NCBI RefSeq assembly: GCF_000002875.2
Contig: NC_009418.2
Coordinates: 1,097,273-1,161,272 of the forward strand
Direction of reading: 5' to 3'
Source of the DNA: Leishmania infantum JPCM5
Taxonomy: Eukaryota > Euglenozoa > Kinetoplastea > Trypanosomatida > Trypanosomatidae
Length of the DNA stretch: 64,000 nt
In this document: positions 52,082-61,861 of the stretch, in pieces
How positions within the stretch are numbered: the first letter of the stretch is position 1
Layout of the letters: each line of letters begins with the position of its first letter
The notes under the pieces: generated by a model
Seen by the model: only the letters and a program-made list of their open reading frames with translations
What the model was told of the DNA's origin: nothing
Databases searched by the model: none
Made by a program: the position numbers and the translations under genes

Positions 52082-54025
52082 ATGTCCAGTTTCGACAAAT
52101 ACGTGGTGCAGTTGGTGCGCCGTATGGGTGATAGCGTGTCGAAAGGGATGCGGGAGACGATACTGCTAAACATCAAGGACAGCATTGACGACTACCAACG
52201 GCTCCGTGACCCAGCTGAGGCTCAGGCACGCGAGAAAGCCGCGGCAGCCAAGAAGCGGCGGGCGGCTGCGCGAAAGGCCAAGGAGGAGGAGCGGCGCCGA
52301 AGAATGGAGCGGCAAGCGAATCTGCCACCACTCCCGCCGCCGAGGTCGAATAACGCAACTCAGCCCGCCACGACGGACTCAAAGTCAACCAGGAAGACGC
52401 ACAAGGAAAAGTCCGCTGCCAGAAGTAACAACATAAACTTCTCTGCCTCCTCTGCAGAGCGTGCTGGTGCCATGACTGCAGCCAGTGCAGCTGCGAAAGC
52501 GCAGGCGCGCTCCAAGATGCACTTGGTGGCGTTGAAAGGCATCGACCTCCTCTTTGTAAAGGAGGTAGCGGCGCAACTGCGCGATCTGAGAAGAAAGCCG
52601 GGGGCGATTTCCTCGTTGGCAGGTTCCACTCAAGAATGCATCGCCTCGAATGTCGTCGGAGCCGCGACGCCTATGGGTGCCCCATCAGCACCTACAACTG
52701 CCGAGTCCGTGGAAACGGCTGCGAGGAACAAGAAGTCACGGTCGGCCATCCCGCAAAAGCGCATGTCGCCGCCCCCACTGGACCACACCGCGATGAAGCA
52801 GTCGGATCGGGAAAACTCGTCGATCGGTGGCGCAGATGAGACTTTGCCACTGCCCCGGAGCGACACAATCTCCTACCAGGAAACCTTCAAAACATTCAGG
52901 TTTGGACGTCAGGACGCGGACAACGAGAGCGACTCGAAAGCCGAGAATGACTCACAGGACGGAGAACAAAGGCAGAGAGAAGCGGAGGAGGACGAGTTCA
53001 TCGACGACTGCGAGGATGCTCGACGCCGAACCATCCAAATGCAGCGCCCAAGCCGCGGCGCCATCTCGGACTCCTCGCTAGACATTGACGAGGCGCGCAT
53101 TGCTAGCTTCCCGACAACGCCCAAGTCACAGGAGAAAATGAAGACGATCTCGCGCGTCCTTGTGCGTCACTTTTTGTTTTCTACGCTGGACGACAGTGAT
53201 ATTGCTAAGTTTGCGTCCATCATGGACGTCGAGAAGTTCGAGGCGGGCACGCAAATCTTGGAAAAGGGCCACACGAACGACACCTTCTTCATTGTGCTTG
53301 ACGGTGAGGCGGAAACGACGGTGGTGAACGAGGACGGCGCGGAGGTGGTCGTGCCTCTCGTGCGCGGCTCCACATTCGGAGACCTGGGGCTGATGTACGA
53401 AATATCGAACGGTGCAGCCGTCGTGGCGCGCTCCTCGGTGCAGTGTGCCTCGCTGGAGCGCCGCACTTACAAGATGATCACTTCGCGCGCGATGGAGGAC
53501 AAGCGGCGCAGGTACGTTGATTTCCTGTCGTCGCTGCCGGTGTTTGCCGGGGTGTCCTCGCACCAGCTAGAGGACGTCGCAGAGCGCCTCAAGGAGGACA
53601 GCTACGTCCAGGGTCAGAGGGTGATCGCGGCCGGTGTGCCAAATCACTGGTTGCACATCATAATGGAGGGAAGCGTGTGCGTAATGGCGCCGGACGGAGA
53701 GAGTGGCGATATGAAAGAAGTGGCACTTCTCCATCCCGGCGACTTTGCCGGTCAAATCGAGTTCCTTTACCATCACGTCGCCGTTGCTGATGTCGTGGCT
53801 GTGAGCGCGGTGGTAAAGACCGCGAAGCTCAGTCGCCGCTCCTTCGAATTCTTCCCGATGGAGGCCCGCGAGCGGCTGATCAGAGCCGTCGAGGAGGAGG
53901 AGACGTACGCGACATATCAGAAGCGCATGCACAGTGGCACACGTCCGCCTCTGGACACAACGCCGCCGTTCGATGCCCCACCGTCTCATTTGCGGTACTC
54001 TCTGCGACAACACGAGAGCGCGTAG
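52082..54025 (+). CDS. Protein kinase A regulatory subunit-like protein, two cyclic-nucleotide-binding folds
   Basis: 647 aa. The N-terminus (SSFDKYVVQLVRRMGDSVS) could be a docking helix, followed by a charged Ala/Arg/Glu helix (about 45-75). A basic, disordered middle leads to RRRTI (314-318), which fits the R-R-x-S/T inhibitor or substrate site of PKA regulatory subunits. Two nucleotide-binding domains follow (about 350-480 and 485-610), with pockets FGDLGLMYEISNGAAVVA (432-449) and FAGQIEFLYHHVAVADVVA (555-573). The Arg that grips cAMP phosphate is replaced by N443 in the first and A567 in the second, and the second also lacks the Glu (Q558). It may correspond to the trypanosomatid PKAR3 type, associated with cortical microtubules; that link is from memory. 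Trypanosomatid PKA is reported to respond to nucleosides rather than cAMP, consistent with these pockets. Confidence 0.85.
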   Translation: MSSFDKYVVQLVRRMGDSVSKGMRETILLNIKDSIDDYQRLRDPAEAQAREKAAAAKKRRAAARKAKEEERRRRMERQANLPPLPPPRSNNATQPATTDSKSTRKTHKEKSAARSNNINFSASSAERAGAMTAASAAAKAQARSKMHLVALKGIDLLFVKEVAAQLRDLRRKPGAISSLAGSTQECIASNVVGAATPMGAPSAPTTAESVETAARNKKSRSAIPQKRMSPPPLDHTAMKQSDRENSSIGGADETLPLPRSDTISYQETFKTFRFGRQDADNESDSKAENDSQDGEQRQREAEEDEFIDDCEDARRRTIQMQRPSRGAISDSSLDIDEARIASFPTTPKSQEKMKTISRVLVRHFLFSTLDDSDIAKFASIMDVEKFEAGTQILEKGHTNDTFFIVLDGEAETTVVNEDGAEVVVPLVRGSTFGDLGLMYEISNGAAVVARSSVQCASLERRTYKMITSRAMEDKRRRYVDFLSSLPVFAGVSSHQLEDVAERLKEDSYVQGQRVIAAGVPNHWLHIIMEGSVCVMAPDGESGDMKEVALLHPGDFAGQIEFLYHHVAVADVVAVSAVVKTAKLSRRSFEFFPMEARERLIRAVEEEETYATYQKRMHSGTRPPLDTTPPFDAPPSHLRYSLRQHESA

Positions 54026-56125
54026 CTGAGGGGAAGCCACAGCTTTCTACCCTGTGCGCTGCTCTAGGCGAGCACACGGCGGGAAACTTTACACACGGGC
54101 AAACACAACTACGCGCTATCAAGAAGAAAAACAAAAACAAAAAGAAAAACAGCGTGGAACTCTTTGCAGCAGCGATCCCCGTGCACTGCATCCTGCTCTC
54201 CCGCCAGTTTTCTGCACAACATGCGTACATGCTTGCGAACATTGTCAACAGGGTGACCCCTATTCGGGTCTCTCTTTTTTTCCATGCCCTTCTCCTTCAC
54301 GCCGTTTTTCCTCGCTGAGGTAGATGAGTGATCGCTGATCGACGTTCGCCAAGAGGGAGGGCAGCCGCCACCGCATACAGACATGGTCGAGAGCGCGAGA
54401 GGTGAGAGGTGACTGCACTGGACGGGGTTTTGCACATCCCTTGTGTGTGTGTGTGTGTAGTTTTCTTTGCTTTTATGCCACTCCACTTTCTTTTGTTTGC
54501 CCCGGTTCTCGTACTTCTTTGTTTCGGTTGTTGGTTGAAATGGCTCCTCTGCGTGTGTGCGCGTGGATGGAATTAGAAGCTTCTTGTTTTTGTTTCTTCT
54601 CCTCTCTACGGGTGGCCGGTTAGGAAATGGATGGATGGCGCTGCGGGTGCCCACGCTTGCCGCTCTCTTACCTGCGTGTGTGCGTCTGTTTGGAACATGG
54701 CTTCTTAGCGCTTTTGTACGATTTTCATCGTTCTCGACGCTCTGTTTTTCATGTTCATGTGTCTCGCCTGCCCCGTTACGTGCACCGATCCTTGTTTTTT
54801 CGATTCATGCTTTTGTTTTGAGCAACGGCTTCGCACTGGTGGACGTCTGCGGGTCGCTGCGTGTTTTGTTGGAGTGCAGCACGGGCAACCCGGGAAAGCC
54901 ACGTGCTGCTCCAGTAATGAAGAGACAACGATGAAAACACATGGAAAACTGTAGAGCGAGGGGCGATGCTTTTACATGTCTTCCTGCTCCTCTCCCCCAA
55001 CGCTCCTACCCAGGTACCCTGACGGTTCTTTCACGCGGTTTTTTTTTCGCGTCTGCAATTGCCAGCGTCCCTGTCTTTCTCCCTCTGTAATACGAGACGA
55101 GTTTCTCTTGTATCGTGTCCGATGATTGTGCGGTCGCTGGAAGCGCATTTTTTTTATCATGGCGTTGCTCCTCAGCATATGCAATGTGCTCCGAGTATTT
55201 GGAGGGGAGTCGATAGAGGGGGCAAACGGAGGGAAACTTGTCTATGGACTCCTGGGAACAGCAACGAGGGCGGCGCGAGAGCGCCTCGATGGACGGCTCA
55301 CTCAGTCGCGCTGCTTTTTTTTCCTTGCCCTTTATGAGTCCGCGGAGAAGTAAGCAGTGTATCGCGCCCCTTGGATTTGTTTGGAAACGCGCACCGTTCC
55401 TTCCTTTCACCGCACAAAGACACCTGCAACGACTCCCCGGTGCTTTTTTTTTCACGCCCCTCTTCTCTTCCTTCTTCCTGGGTTTTGTGTGTCCTCATCC
55501 ACTCTTTTTGTTTCTACCTCACTCGCTGTCGCATGCCTTTGCCGTGGACGCTCAACGTGAATGTACGCTACTTCTTTTAGAGTTACCCCTGTAGTACGCC
55601 CCCGTATTTTTTTTTCTTTCTGTTCTTGTTCTTTCTCCTTCTCCTCGCCTGTTCTATTTTTGCGCGATTTCTGTACTGTGTCTTTCTTGTCTTTGGGTGT
55701 GCAAAACACACACACACACACACACGCGCGCGAACTGTCACACGTTCCTTCCTCCCCACACCAGCGACCGCACACGTCATTGTGACAAAGGCGGAAGCTA
55801 TCAGGAACGAAGCAAACGGCTTTTATTTACGTTTTCTCAAAGAAGTAGGCAAGGCCAAATTCAACTCGAATGGGGTAGACGCACCTCCGTGAACCGCTTT
55901 GTCAGCTCGTCATCTTGTTCTTTTTCCCCATGGCTACTTGTGTTTGTTCCTGTATTTGATGGCACGTGTCCCTCAGCCCGCCTCCCTCCCTCCCCAGAAA
56001 CGTACCCGCTCCTCGCCATTCTCAGCTCAGCGCAAGCAGGTCGAGACCTCTTTTGCTTTTGCAGCCAAGATTTTACCCCTTTTCTCCTTTCCTTGAGAAT
56101 TGCCGCTCCCTGCCGCGTGCTCCCT
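54026..56125. other. 3' flank of the PKA-R-like gene
   Basis: No gene seen. A microsatellites-and-tracts region: A-rich near 54121-54150, GT near 54442-54456, CA then CG alternation at 55706-55730, and several T runs (55606-55620). Confidence 0.5.
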
Positions 56126-56686
56126 GATGAGCGGGGAAGGGGGACACACCGCACAGTGCCTGGTGTCTCAGCGTCCAGTGCGCCCACGCCAACGCTGTGT
56201 GTGTGTGGGGGGGGGAGGAGCCAATCAGCACCCCTCCCCTCTCCTATCCGCTGCCAGTGCGGAGCCGCTTCTCGCCCTTGCCCTGTCAGGGGGATGCATC
56301 GCTACGGATGCCGGCGGTGTGGGCCTGGATCGGCGCAGGCGCTGGAGCGACCTGCGGCGGTGCGCGCGTTTATATCATCGATATGGTAGGCACAAGTGCC
56401 AACGTGACTCGAGCGTGTCTCACCGGGCCGTGCCCACCTACTAGGGGGGGAGGGACCCTGAGGCGCCTCGAGTGGGGATGCGGGAGGTGGCAGCCGGCAT
56501 GATGCGGGTGCGGCTGTGAGGCGACCTGCGCAGCGGGTGCTGGGTAGAGTGTGAGGCAGGGGCCGCACTCACACGGCGGAGTCGGTGCATTGCCCTAACG
56601 CGTGCCTGGTAGCGCGTGGCACAGAGAGATGGACCTGTGACGGGCCTGGCAGAGTGGAGTCTCACTCACGCTGTGTAGCCGAAGAT
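56126..56686 (+). mobile_element. SIDER2-like retroposon, family A copy 5 (diverged)
   Basis: About 560 bp with the same block order as copies 1-4 but clearly diverged: gatga start, ggacacaccgcacagtgcc, cagcacccctcccctctcct, the tgtcaggg/gatgcatcgcta block, ggcctggatcggcg, gtgtctcaccgggcc, cggctgtgaggcgacctg, gcaggggccgc and the tgtgacggg/ggagt end. It is an older insertion of the same family, 2.1 kb downstream of the PKA-R-like gene in sense orientation. Confidence 0.65.
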
Positions 56687-57458
56687 GGTCATGCGACGAA
56701 GAAGTAAAAGCTCTTGTGCTTTTTTTTTCACTTGTTGTGCCCGGGATCTCGGTCTCCTGGCGATGCTTTTCTTTGTTTGCCGATGTGTTCCGCTTCTCGT
56801 CACCTGCATTGAAAGAGGAATATGTGAACCTGTACGTAAAAAGAATGAGTGACGTGAATGATAGCTGCCTTTACGACTCACTGCAAGGCAGACACGTTTA
56901 GATTTTGTAGGTATGGGTCTGTGTGTGTTTGTGTGTGTCGGTGCGTGTACGTGCTGCAGCTCGTGCCGCAAAAAAAAGGTAAAACGCCGTTCGGGCATTC
57001 AAAAAGCTCGTCGTGTTCCCGTACAGCGGTGGCGTTTGTCAGCACTGCAGCGGCGTACTCGACTAACCCTATTATCTTTTGAACTGTAGGGCCGACGATC
57101 GAGTATATCGCCCCTGCTGCGTGTCGATTGGTCACTCCCCTGCCCGGGTAGGTGGCTGTCAGCCGCGGCCTCTCTGTTTGCATGCGCGCTCGCCCGTGAG
57201 GGCACATCAACCTTGTCACTATGGCAGTCCTACAGCTCCCGTCGCTTCCACTTATTGGAGATTCATACTCAGATCTGCGCTCTCGGTGTCCCCGTGGCGT
57301 CTCTCGTCAGTCTCTGTGGTGTGCATGTGAGTACGCGCAGGGAGCACTTGTAAACCGCCCCGCTTGCCGCCAATTGCGACAGAACTGCGCTGCGTTTTTC
57401 AAAATAAAGGATACACACTGCCGCTAAACACGCGTCACAGGCACTAACAGCAGACTTG
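56687..57458. other. Spacer before URM1
   Basis: Short GT microsatellite at 56920-56940. An ATG-started frame of 68 codons (57221-57427) shows no recognisable protein. No supported gene. Confidence 0.45.
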
Positions 57459-57770
57459 ATGCAGATGACGCACAGAAAAATCAAAGTTGTCCTCAGCGGC
57501 GGATGCGAGCTGCTCTTCGACAAGGAGGTGAATATCCCCTTGGCAGATGTGGTGCCCGTTGGCGCGACCGTCGCACAGTTGATTGACTTGCTGCGGCGCG
57601 GCTACGTCAAGGAGCGACCGGAGCTGTTCGTCGACGCCACTGGCGCAAATGTGCGTCCTGGCATTCTGGTGCTGGTGAACGGATGTGATGCCGAGGTGCT
57701 CGGCGGCGTAGAGCACGTCTTGGAAGACGGCGACGAGGTGGAGTTTGTATCTACTCTGCACGGCGGCTGA
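57459..57770 (+). CDS. URM1: URM1, ubiquitin-related sulfur carrier
   Basis: 103 aa from the ATG at 57459 (a second in-frame ATG at 57465 gives 101). It is a beta-grasp protein: KIKVVLSGGCELLFD, the loop VGATVAQLIDLLRRGYVKERPELFVD, RPGILVLVNGCDAEVLGGVEHVLEDGDEVEFVSTLHGG. It ends exactly in the Gly-Gly needed for activation by an E1-like enzyme (UBA4/MOCS3). Urm1 thiocarboxylate supplies sulfur for 2-thiouridine at the wobble position of cytosolic tRNAs and can be attached to proteins. Length and C-terminus match the family. It is followed 600 bp later by EFSEC. Confidence 0.95.
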   Translation: MQMTHRKIKVVLSGGCELLFDKEVNIPLADVVPVGATVAQLIDLLRRGYVKERPELFVDATGANVRPGILVLVNGCDAEVLGGVEHVLEDGDEVEFVSTLHGG

Positions 57771-58372
57771 GGATGTGAAGGAAGTGTTTGGTTTACTCCG
57801 CCACATGAACACGGGCGTGCGCATGTATATGTGTGCCTCCGAGTCTGTATGAGCACGAGCTGCGCGCGCGTGTGGTTGCTCACTTGCTGTGCACTCTTTG
57901 CGATTTGTTTCGAGTAAGCGTCTTGTGGAAAGTCACCGAGGACACGCGACCACTTCTCGATGCAGATGCCCAGGAATACAATCCGGCACCTATATGTAGA
58001 GGAGCGAGCGCGAGAGTCAACAACCTTTGACGTCGATAGGCATGCAAATCTGTCACTTCCTTTCTTGGCAGCCGCCCGTACAGCGGCACCGTTGGACGAG
58101 CTCCAGGCGCGCACCTCCCGCTGCTCTAGCCATCATGCTCGGAGTAGTTGTACTGCATCATCGCCTTTGTTTTCACGTCCGTGCCACCACCTGTTTTTCG
58201 CTTGCTCTTCGTTGCCACCATTGTGCAAGCCCGTACGCGTGTGCGCCCAGCTATCACTCCCTCCACACCAGCTGCAAGCGTGGCAGGGAAAAGAGCCTGC
58301 CTCATCCCTCCCCTCCCACCCGTTGCTCGGCACTCGAAAGCGCGAAGGTCGCGACGTCCAAGGCAAGAGCAC
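57771..58372. other. URM1 3' flank and EFSEC leader
   Basis: No gene seen. The pyrimidine-rich stretch around 58190-58225 ends gtgcaag, giving a likely acceptor AG at 58228-58229; the ATG at 58373 is the first ATG after it. Confidence 0.5.
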
Positions 58373-60409
58373 ATGCTAAATGTGAACATTGGACTTCTCG
58401 GTCATGTTGATAGTGGCAAGACGGCACTGGCCAAGGCGCTGTCGAGCACTGCCTCCACTGCTGCCTTTGATAAGAGTCCGCAGAGTCAGTCACGTGGGAT
58501 TACGCTCGACCTCGGTTTCAGTGCCTGTGAGGTGTCCGTCGAAGACGGAAACGCGGACGCCACCCGAGTACTGCGGGAAGCCGATTTGACCAAGGTGCAG
58601 TGCACGCTGGTCGATTGCCCAGGGCACGCGTCACTGATTCGCACGGTGGTTGGTGGAGCGCAGATAATTGACGCGATGGTGTTGGTCATCGACGCAACCA
58701 AGGGCATGCAAGTGCAGACGGCTGAGTGTCTGATCCTGGGCGAGGTGCTGGCCAAGCCGCTCGTCGTTGTGCTGAACAAGATGGACGCGATTCAAGGCGC
58801 ATCGCCAGCAGCTAAAGAGGCGGCATTGGCGGCCCTCAAGAGAAAACTGCAGCAGGTGTTTCGCCGCACGCGGTGGCCCACGGTGGCTATTGTGGAGGTG
58901 GCGGCTGCTCCCCGCGAGGTGGCGGGCGGGATCGGACACCCCTTGAACACGGAGGCGGTTTTGCCTCAGGTGTTGCGCGCGGTCGACCTCGCGGCCCTGA
59001 AGTCTGCAAAAGAGAGCGAGGCTGAGAGGCCAGCGCAGTTCTACATGCTTGTGGATCACTGCTTCGCCGTGCGGGGCCAGGGTACCGTATTCACCGGGAC
59101 TGTTGTCGCTGGCGTCGTTCGTGTTGGGGACACGGTGCTCGTGCCGGAGCTGCAGACCACGCGCAAGGTAAAAGGGCTGCAGGTGTTTCACAAACCGGTC
59201 GAGATGGCGCAGAGCGGGGACCGGGTGGGGCTGTGCGTGGCTCAGTTTGACCCTACATGGATGGAGCGCGGCGTCCTTTGCAGCGCCGCAAGCAGCGGCC
59301 GAGCGCTGGTGAGCTCCTCGCAGCTGATCGCGCGGGTGCATCGTGTGCGCTACCACCCGCTGCCGTGCGACACACACACAAAGTTTCACATTACGATCGG
59401 CCACGCTACCGTGATGGGGACCATGAGGTACTTTGCACGACCGCCGCGCGCGAACGAGAGCCTCGACGTCCCCGGCACCGGAGCCAGCTTCGATCCGTCC
59501 ATCGAGAGTACATATGTGGAAGAGCTGGACGATGGGGTTGTGGCCAGCTACACCTCTACCGACACCACCGCAAGCGTCCCCGGACGACCTTTGCCCGTCG
59601 CCCCGGCAGAGCAGGACTACTACGCCGTGCTGCTGCTCGAGCGGCCTGTGCTGGCGGCCCCTGGTGTGTCAATGATCGCCATGCGTCTAGATGTTGAGCG
59701 GGAGAACTTCTGCCGCATCGCGCTAGCTGGCACGGTGTGCCACGTGTTTATGGAAGACGGCGCTGCTGCAAGGACGACAACAGCCGTCCCGGGCCGCTCA
59801 GACCACTCTGCGAGTCACGGCCAGGTACCGGCGTGGCGGCGGCTTCCAGTCGTGCGCTACCGGTATCGCGCGCTGCGAGTGGACCGGGTACTGGACAGCC
59901 GGAGCTGCATCGCCGACGGTGTCGTATCGCTGCAGACTCCCGGCGCCGGGGGTAGCGGTAGCCGGCCTGCCGGGGCGTCTGCGGGTGCCAGACGAGATAA
60001 GGGCTGTGTCAACGCCGAGGCGCGCCAGAGGGCGGAGCTCTTTGCGGAGGTGCAAAAGTTCCTCCGACTCGTTGTCGTCTTTGAGCCCGAGGATGCCGAC
60101 GCGGCAATGACAACTCCTCAACCAAGCAACCCTGGCGCTGTGAAGGGCATTATCGACTCCTCGTTTGGCAAAACAGGGAAGGTGAAGCTTGTCTTCGACG
60201 GCCCTGTCTTTGCCGATCCCGCTGCGAACGCCGCCACAGCGCCGATCGGCTCATTCGTGTCGGCGGCGCGTAAGAAGCGCAATAAGTCGACAAGGGGCCC
60301 TGGCTCAGAGGACGCCGGCTGCAGCGGAGGTGTATTTCTCCGGCCAGGACGCATTCTTCTTGTACTGAAGAAGTACCCCTTTGCCCTTCACTCAGGCCTC
60401 GAGCAGTGA
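58373..60409 (+). CDS. EFSEC: Selenocysteine-specific elongation factor EFSEC/SelB
   Basis: 678 aa. Translational GTPase starting MLNVNIGLLGHVDSGKT (P-loop 10-17), with the switch I-like SQSRGITLDLGF, G3 DCPGH (81-85), G4 NKMD (135-138), and domains 2/3 containing DHCFAVRGQGTVFTGTVVAGVV. The RGITLDLGF form distinguishes EFSEC from eEF1A. It should bring Sec-tRNA to UGA codons marked by a SECIS. Later segments include an insert of roughly 60 residues around 355-405 (acidic, Thr/Ser-rich) and a C-terminal part with GIIDSSFGKTGKVKLVF, characteristic of the EFSEC C-terminal barrel, broken by Gly/Ser/Ala-rich loops. It is somewhat longer than the human protein, mainly from such loops. Its presence implies a selenoprotein programme in this organism. 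Confidence 0.93.
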   Translation: MLNVNIGLLGHVDSGKTALAKALSSTASTAAFDKSPQSQSRGITLDLGFSACEVSVEDGNADATRVLREADLTKVQCTLVDCPGHASLIRTVVGGAQIIDAMVLVIDATKGMQVQTAECLILGEVLAKPLVVVLNKMDAIQGASPAAKEAALAALKRKLQQVFRRTRWPTVAIVEVAAAPREVAGGIGHPLNTEAVLPQVLRAVDLAALKSAKESEAERPAQFYMLVDHCFAVRGQGTVFTGTVVAGVVRVGDTVLVPELQTTRKVKGLQVFHKPVEMAQSGDRVGLCVAQFDPTWMERGVLCSAASSGRALVSSSQLIARVHRVRYHPLPCDTHTKFHITIGHATVMGTMRYFARPPRANESLDVPGTGASFDPSIESTYVEELDDGVVASYTSTDTTASVPGRPLPVAPAEQDYYAVLLLERPVLAAPGVSMIAMRLDVERENFCRIALAGTVCHVFMEDGAAARTTTAVPGRSDHSASHGQVPAWRRLPVVRYRYRALRVDRVLDSRSCIADGVVSLQTPGAGGSGSRPAGASAGARRDKGCVNAEARQRAELFAEVQKFLRLVVVFEPEDADAAMTTPQPSNPGAVKGIIDSSFGKTGKVKLVFDGPVFADPAANAATAPIGSFVSAARKKRNKSTRGPGSEDAGCSGGVFLRPGRILLVLKKYPFALHSGLEQ

Positions 60410-61847
60410 GTGCGAACTAGGGGAGCTGGAGTCGCCCCCGGATGGCGATGCGGATGTGCGTGGAGGCGATGGTCGTATTGTGTTTGTCATCTGAAGCCTC
60501 TGACAAAAAAAATTCTGTGCACCGAAAGGGCAAAACTGTAGGTGGTGTGTGTGTGTATTTGGATGGAGGTGGGGGTGGAAGGGATGATGAAGGGTGCGAA
60601 GAGTGCTGCGGACGGATCATCAGCTGCTTTACCTTCTCCCCCCGTGGGCATACAGACAGGCGCACACGCAGTTGTCGGGGCGAAGAACCTGTGAGGGTCT
60701 CGAGCGCAGCTTGCACTTTATCCGCAGCATGAATTCATCAACACCCCCGAACATCTACTGTGAGCCAGCGCTCTTGAATAGAAGGTGGACAGCTGCAGCT
60801 CTTCCGACAGACGGAACTGCTCATGTGGCCGCTAGAGAGATGCTGTTCTCCGTACTTGAGAGAGCGTTTCTGGCAAGACATATGCCGCGTAGCCCTTTTT
60901 TTTGGTTGGGGAGGGAGGGGGCCGAACTCGGTCTTTACTGGGCCTAGCATTGCCTCTTGTTCTTCCTTCCACCACCTCGTATGCCCTCCATCTCCCCCCA
61001 CACGCAAACAGACATACACTACCCCCGCGTGCCCAGTAGCGTTATCACGTTTCGAGACATCCCCTGTGTAATGTGGGCCCGCCCACATTACACAGGTACA
61101 TCCGCCAGCACACGGGGAGACGGAGGGCAGAGAGCGGCTCTTCTCTATTGCCGTGGGCTGCACTGCGTTGTGCTCTTGCTTATGATCGTTCACGGTTAGC
61201 TCCTTTTCATCATCGTGGACGGCCTGTGACTCTCGGGACGCACCATCAGAAACGCAGGGCAACAGCCGCAGCAGGCAACAACCACAGCAGCTGCGCAGAA
61301 AGCTATACAAACGTTGGCGACACCCTCGCCTGAAACGCCTCCTGACGACGGCGTCAGGCACCTCCACGCTCTACGCGTAGACACAAGCACAAGTAACCTT
61401 CCTTGCGAGGGCTCTCACGCGCCTTAGCCTCTTTCTCGCCCCTTACTTCCCTTTCCCTATGTCGCAAAGGAGCAGGATTTGTCTCGTCGTCGTCTGCTTC
61501 AGTTTTCTTCTTCACGTTGTCGGAGGTATGTCACTCAGGTCTCAATCTCCTCTCCAAGGACACTCGGGTGCACGTAACGCGCAATCGTTCTGGCCACCGC
61601 TTCCCTCTCTCCATCTGTCTTCCTATCTTCTCCTTTTTTCATGATTTTTTTTTACTTCCTTTTGTTTCTGTCGCGCTCCGTTGCCTTTAGAGGGTAATCA
61701 CGCGCGCGCGCCTACACGTGCAGGCGCGTTTTCTCTGCTTGTACCCCATTCGTCTCTCTTTTTTTTTTCGTTACCCGCTGCTCTGAAGCACCGTTCGATC
61801 TCCCGCGTGCCCTACTATTGCGAGAGGCGAGTGCATGTGCGCCGACC
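60410..61847. other. EFSEC 3' flank and leader of serine acetyltransferase
   Basis: No gene seen. It contains the perfect hairpin at 61063-61096. The T-rich tract at 61755-61770 is followed by an AG at 61787-61788, the likely acceptor for the next gene, leaving a 59-nt leader with an upstream ORF. Confidence 0.5.
61063..61096 (+). repeat. Perfect 16-bp inverted repeat with 2-nt centre
   Basis: Arms cctgtgtaatgtgggc and gcccacattacacagg, exact reverse complements, separated by cc. As RNA it would fold as a 15-bp stem closed by a four-base loop. It lies 654 nt after the EFSEC stop. It has no T run after it, so it is not a bacterial-type terminator, and it has no internal unpaired A/G motif, so it is not a SECIS. 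Confidence 0.9.
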
Positions 61848-61861
61848 ATGAAGCGCCTTGA
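61835..61861 (+). other. Upstream ORF overlapping the serine acetyltransferase start
   Basis: ATG at 61835 opens an 8-codon frame (MCADHEAP) ending at TGA 61859-61861. It begins 13 nt before and ends 11 nt after the A of the main ATG (61848), in a different frame. If the acceptor at 61787-61788 is used, this is the first ATG in the mRNA. Confidence 0.55.

Noticed and set aside
61063..61096. Reading the hairpin as a SECIS element because EFSEC is adjacent.
   Set aside because: A SECIS needs a non-Watson-Crick quartet and an apical A-rich loop; this stem is fully paired with a tiny loop.
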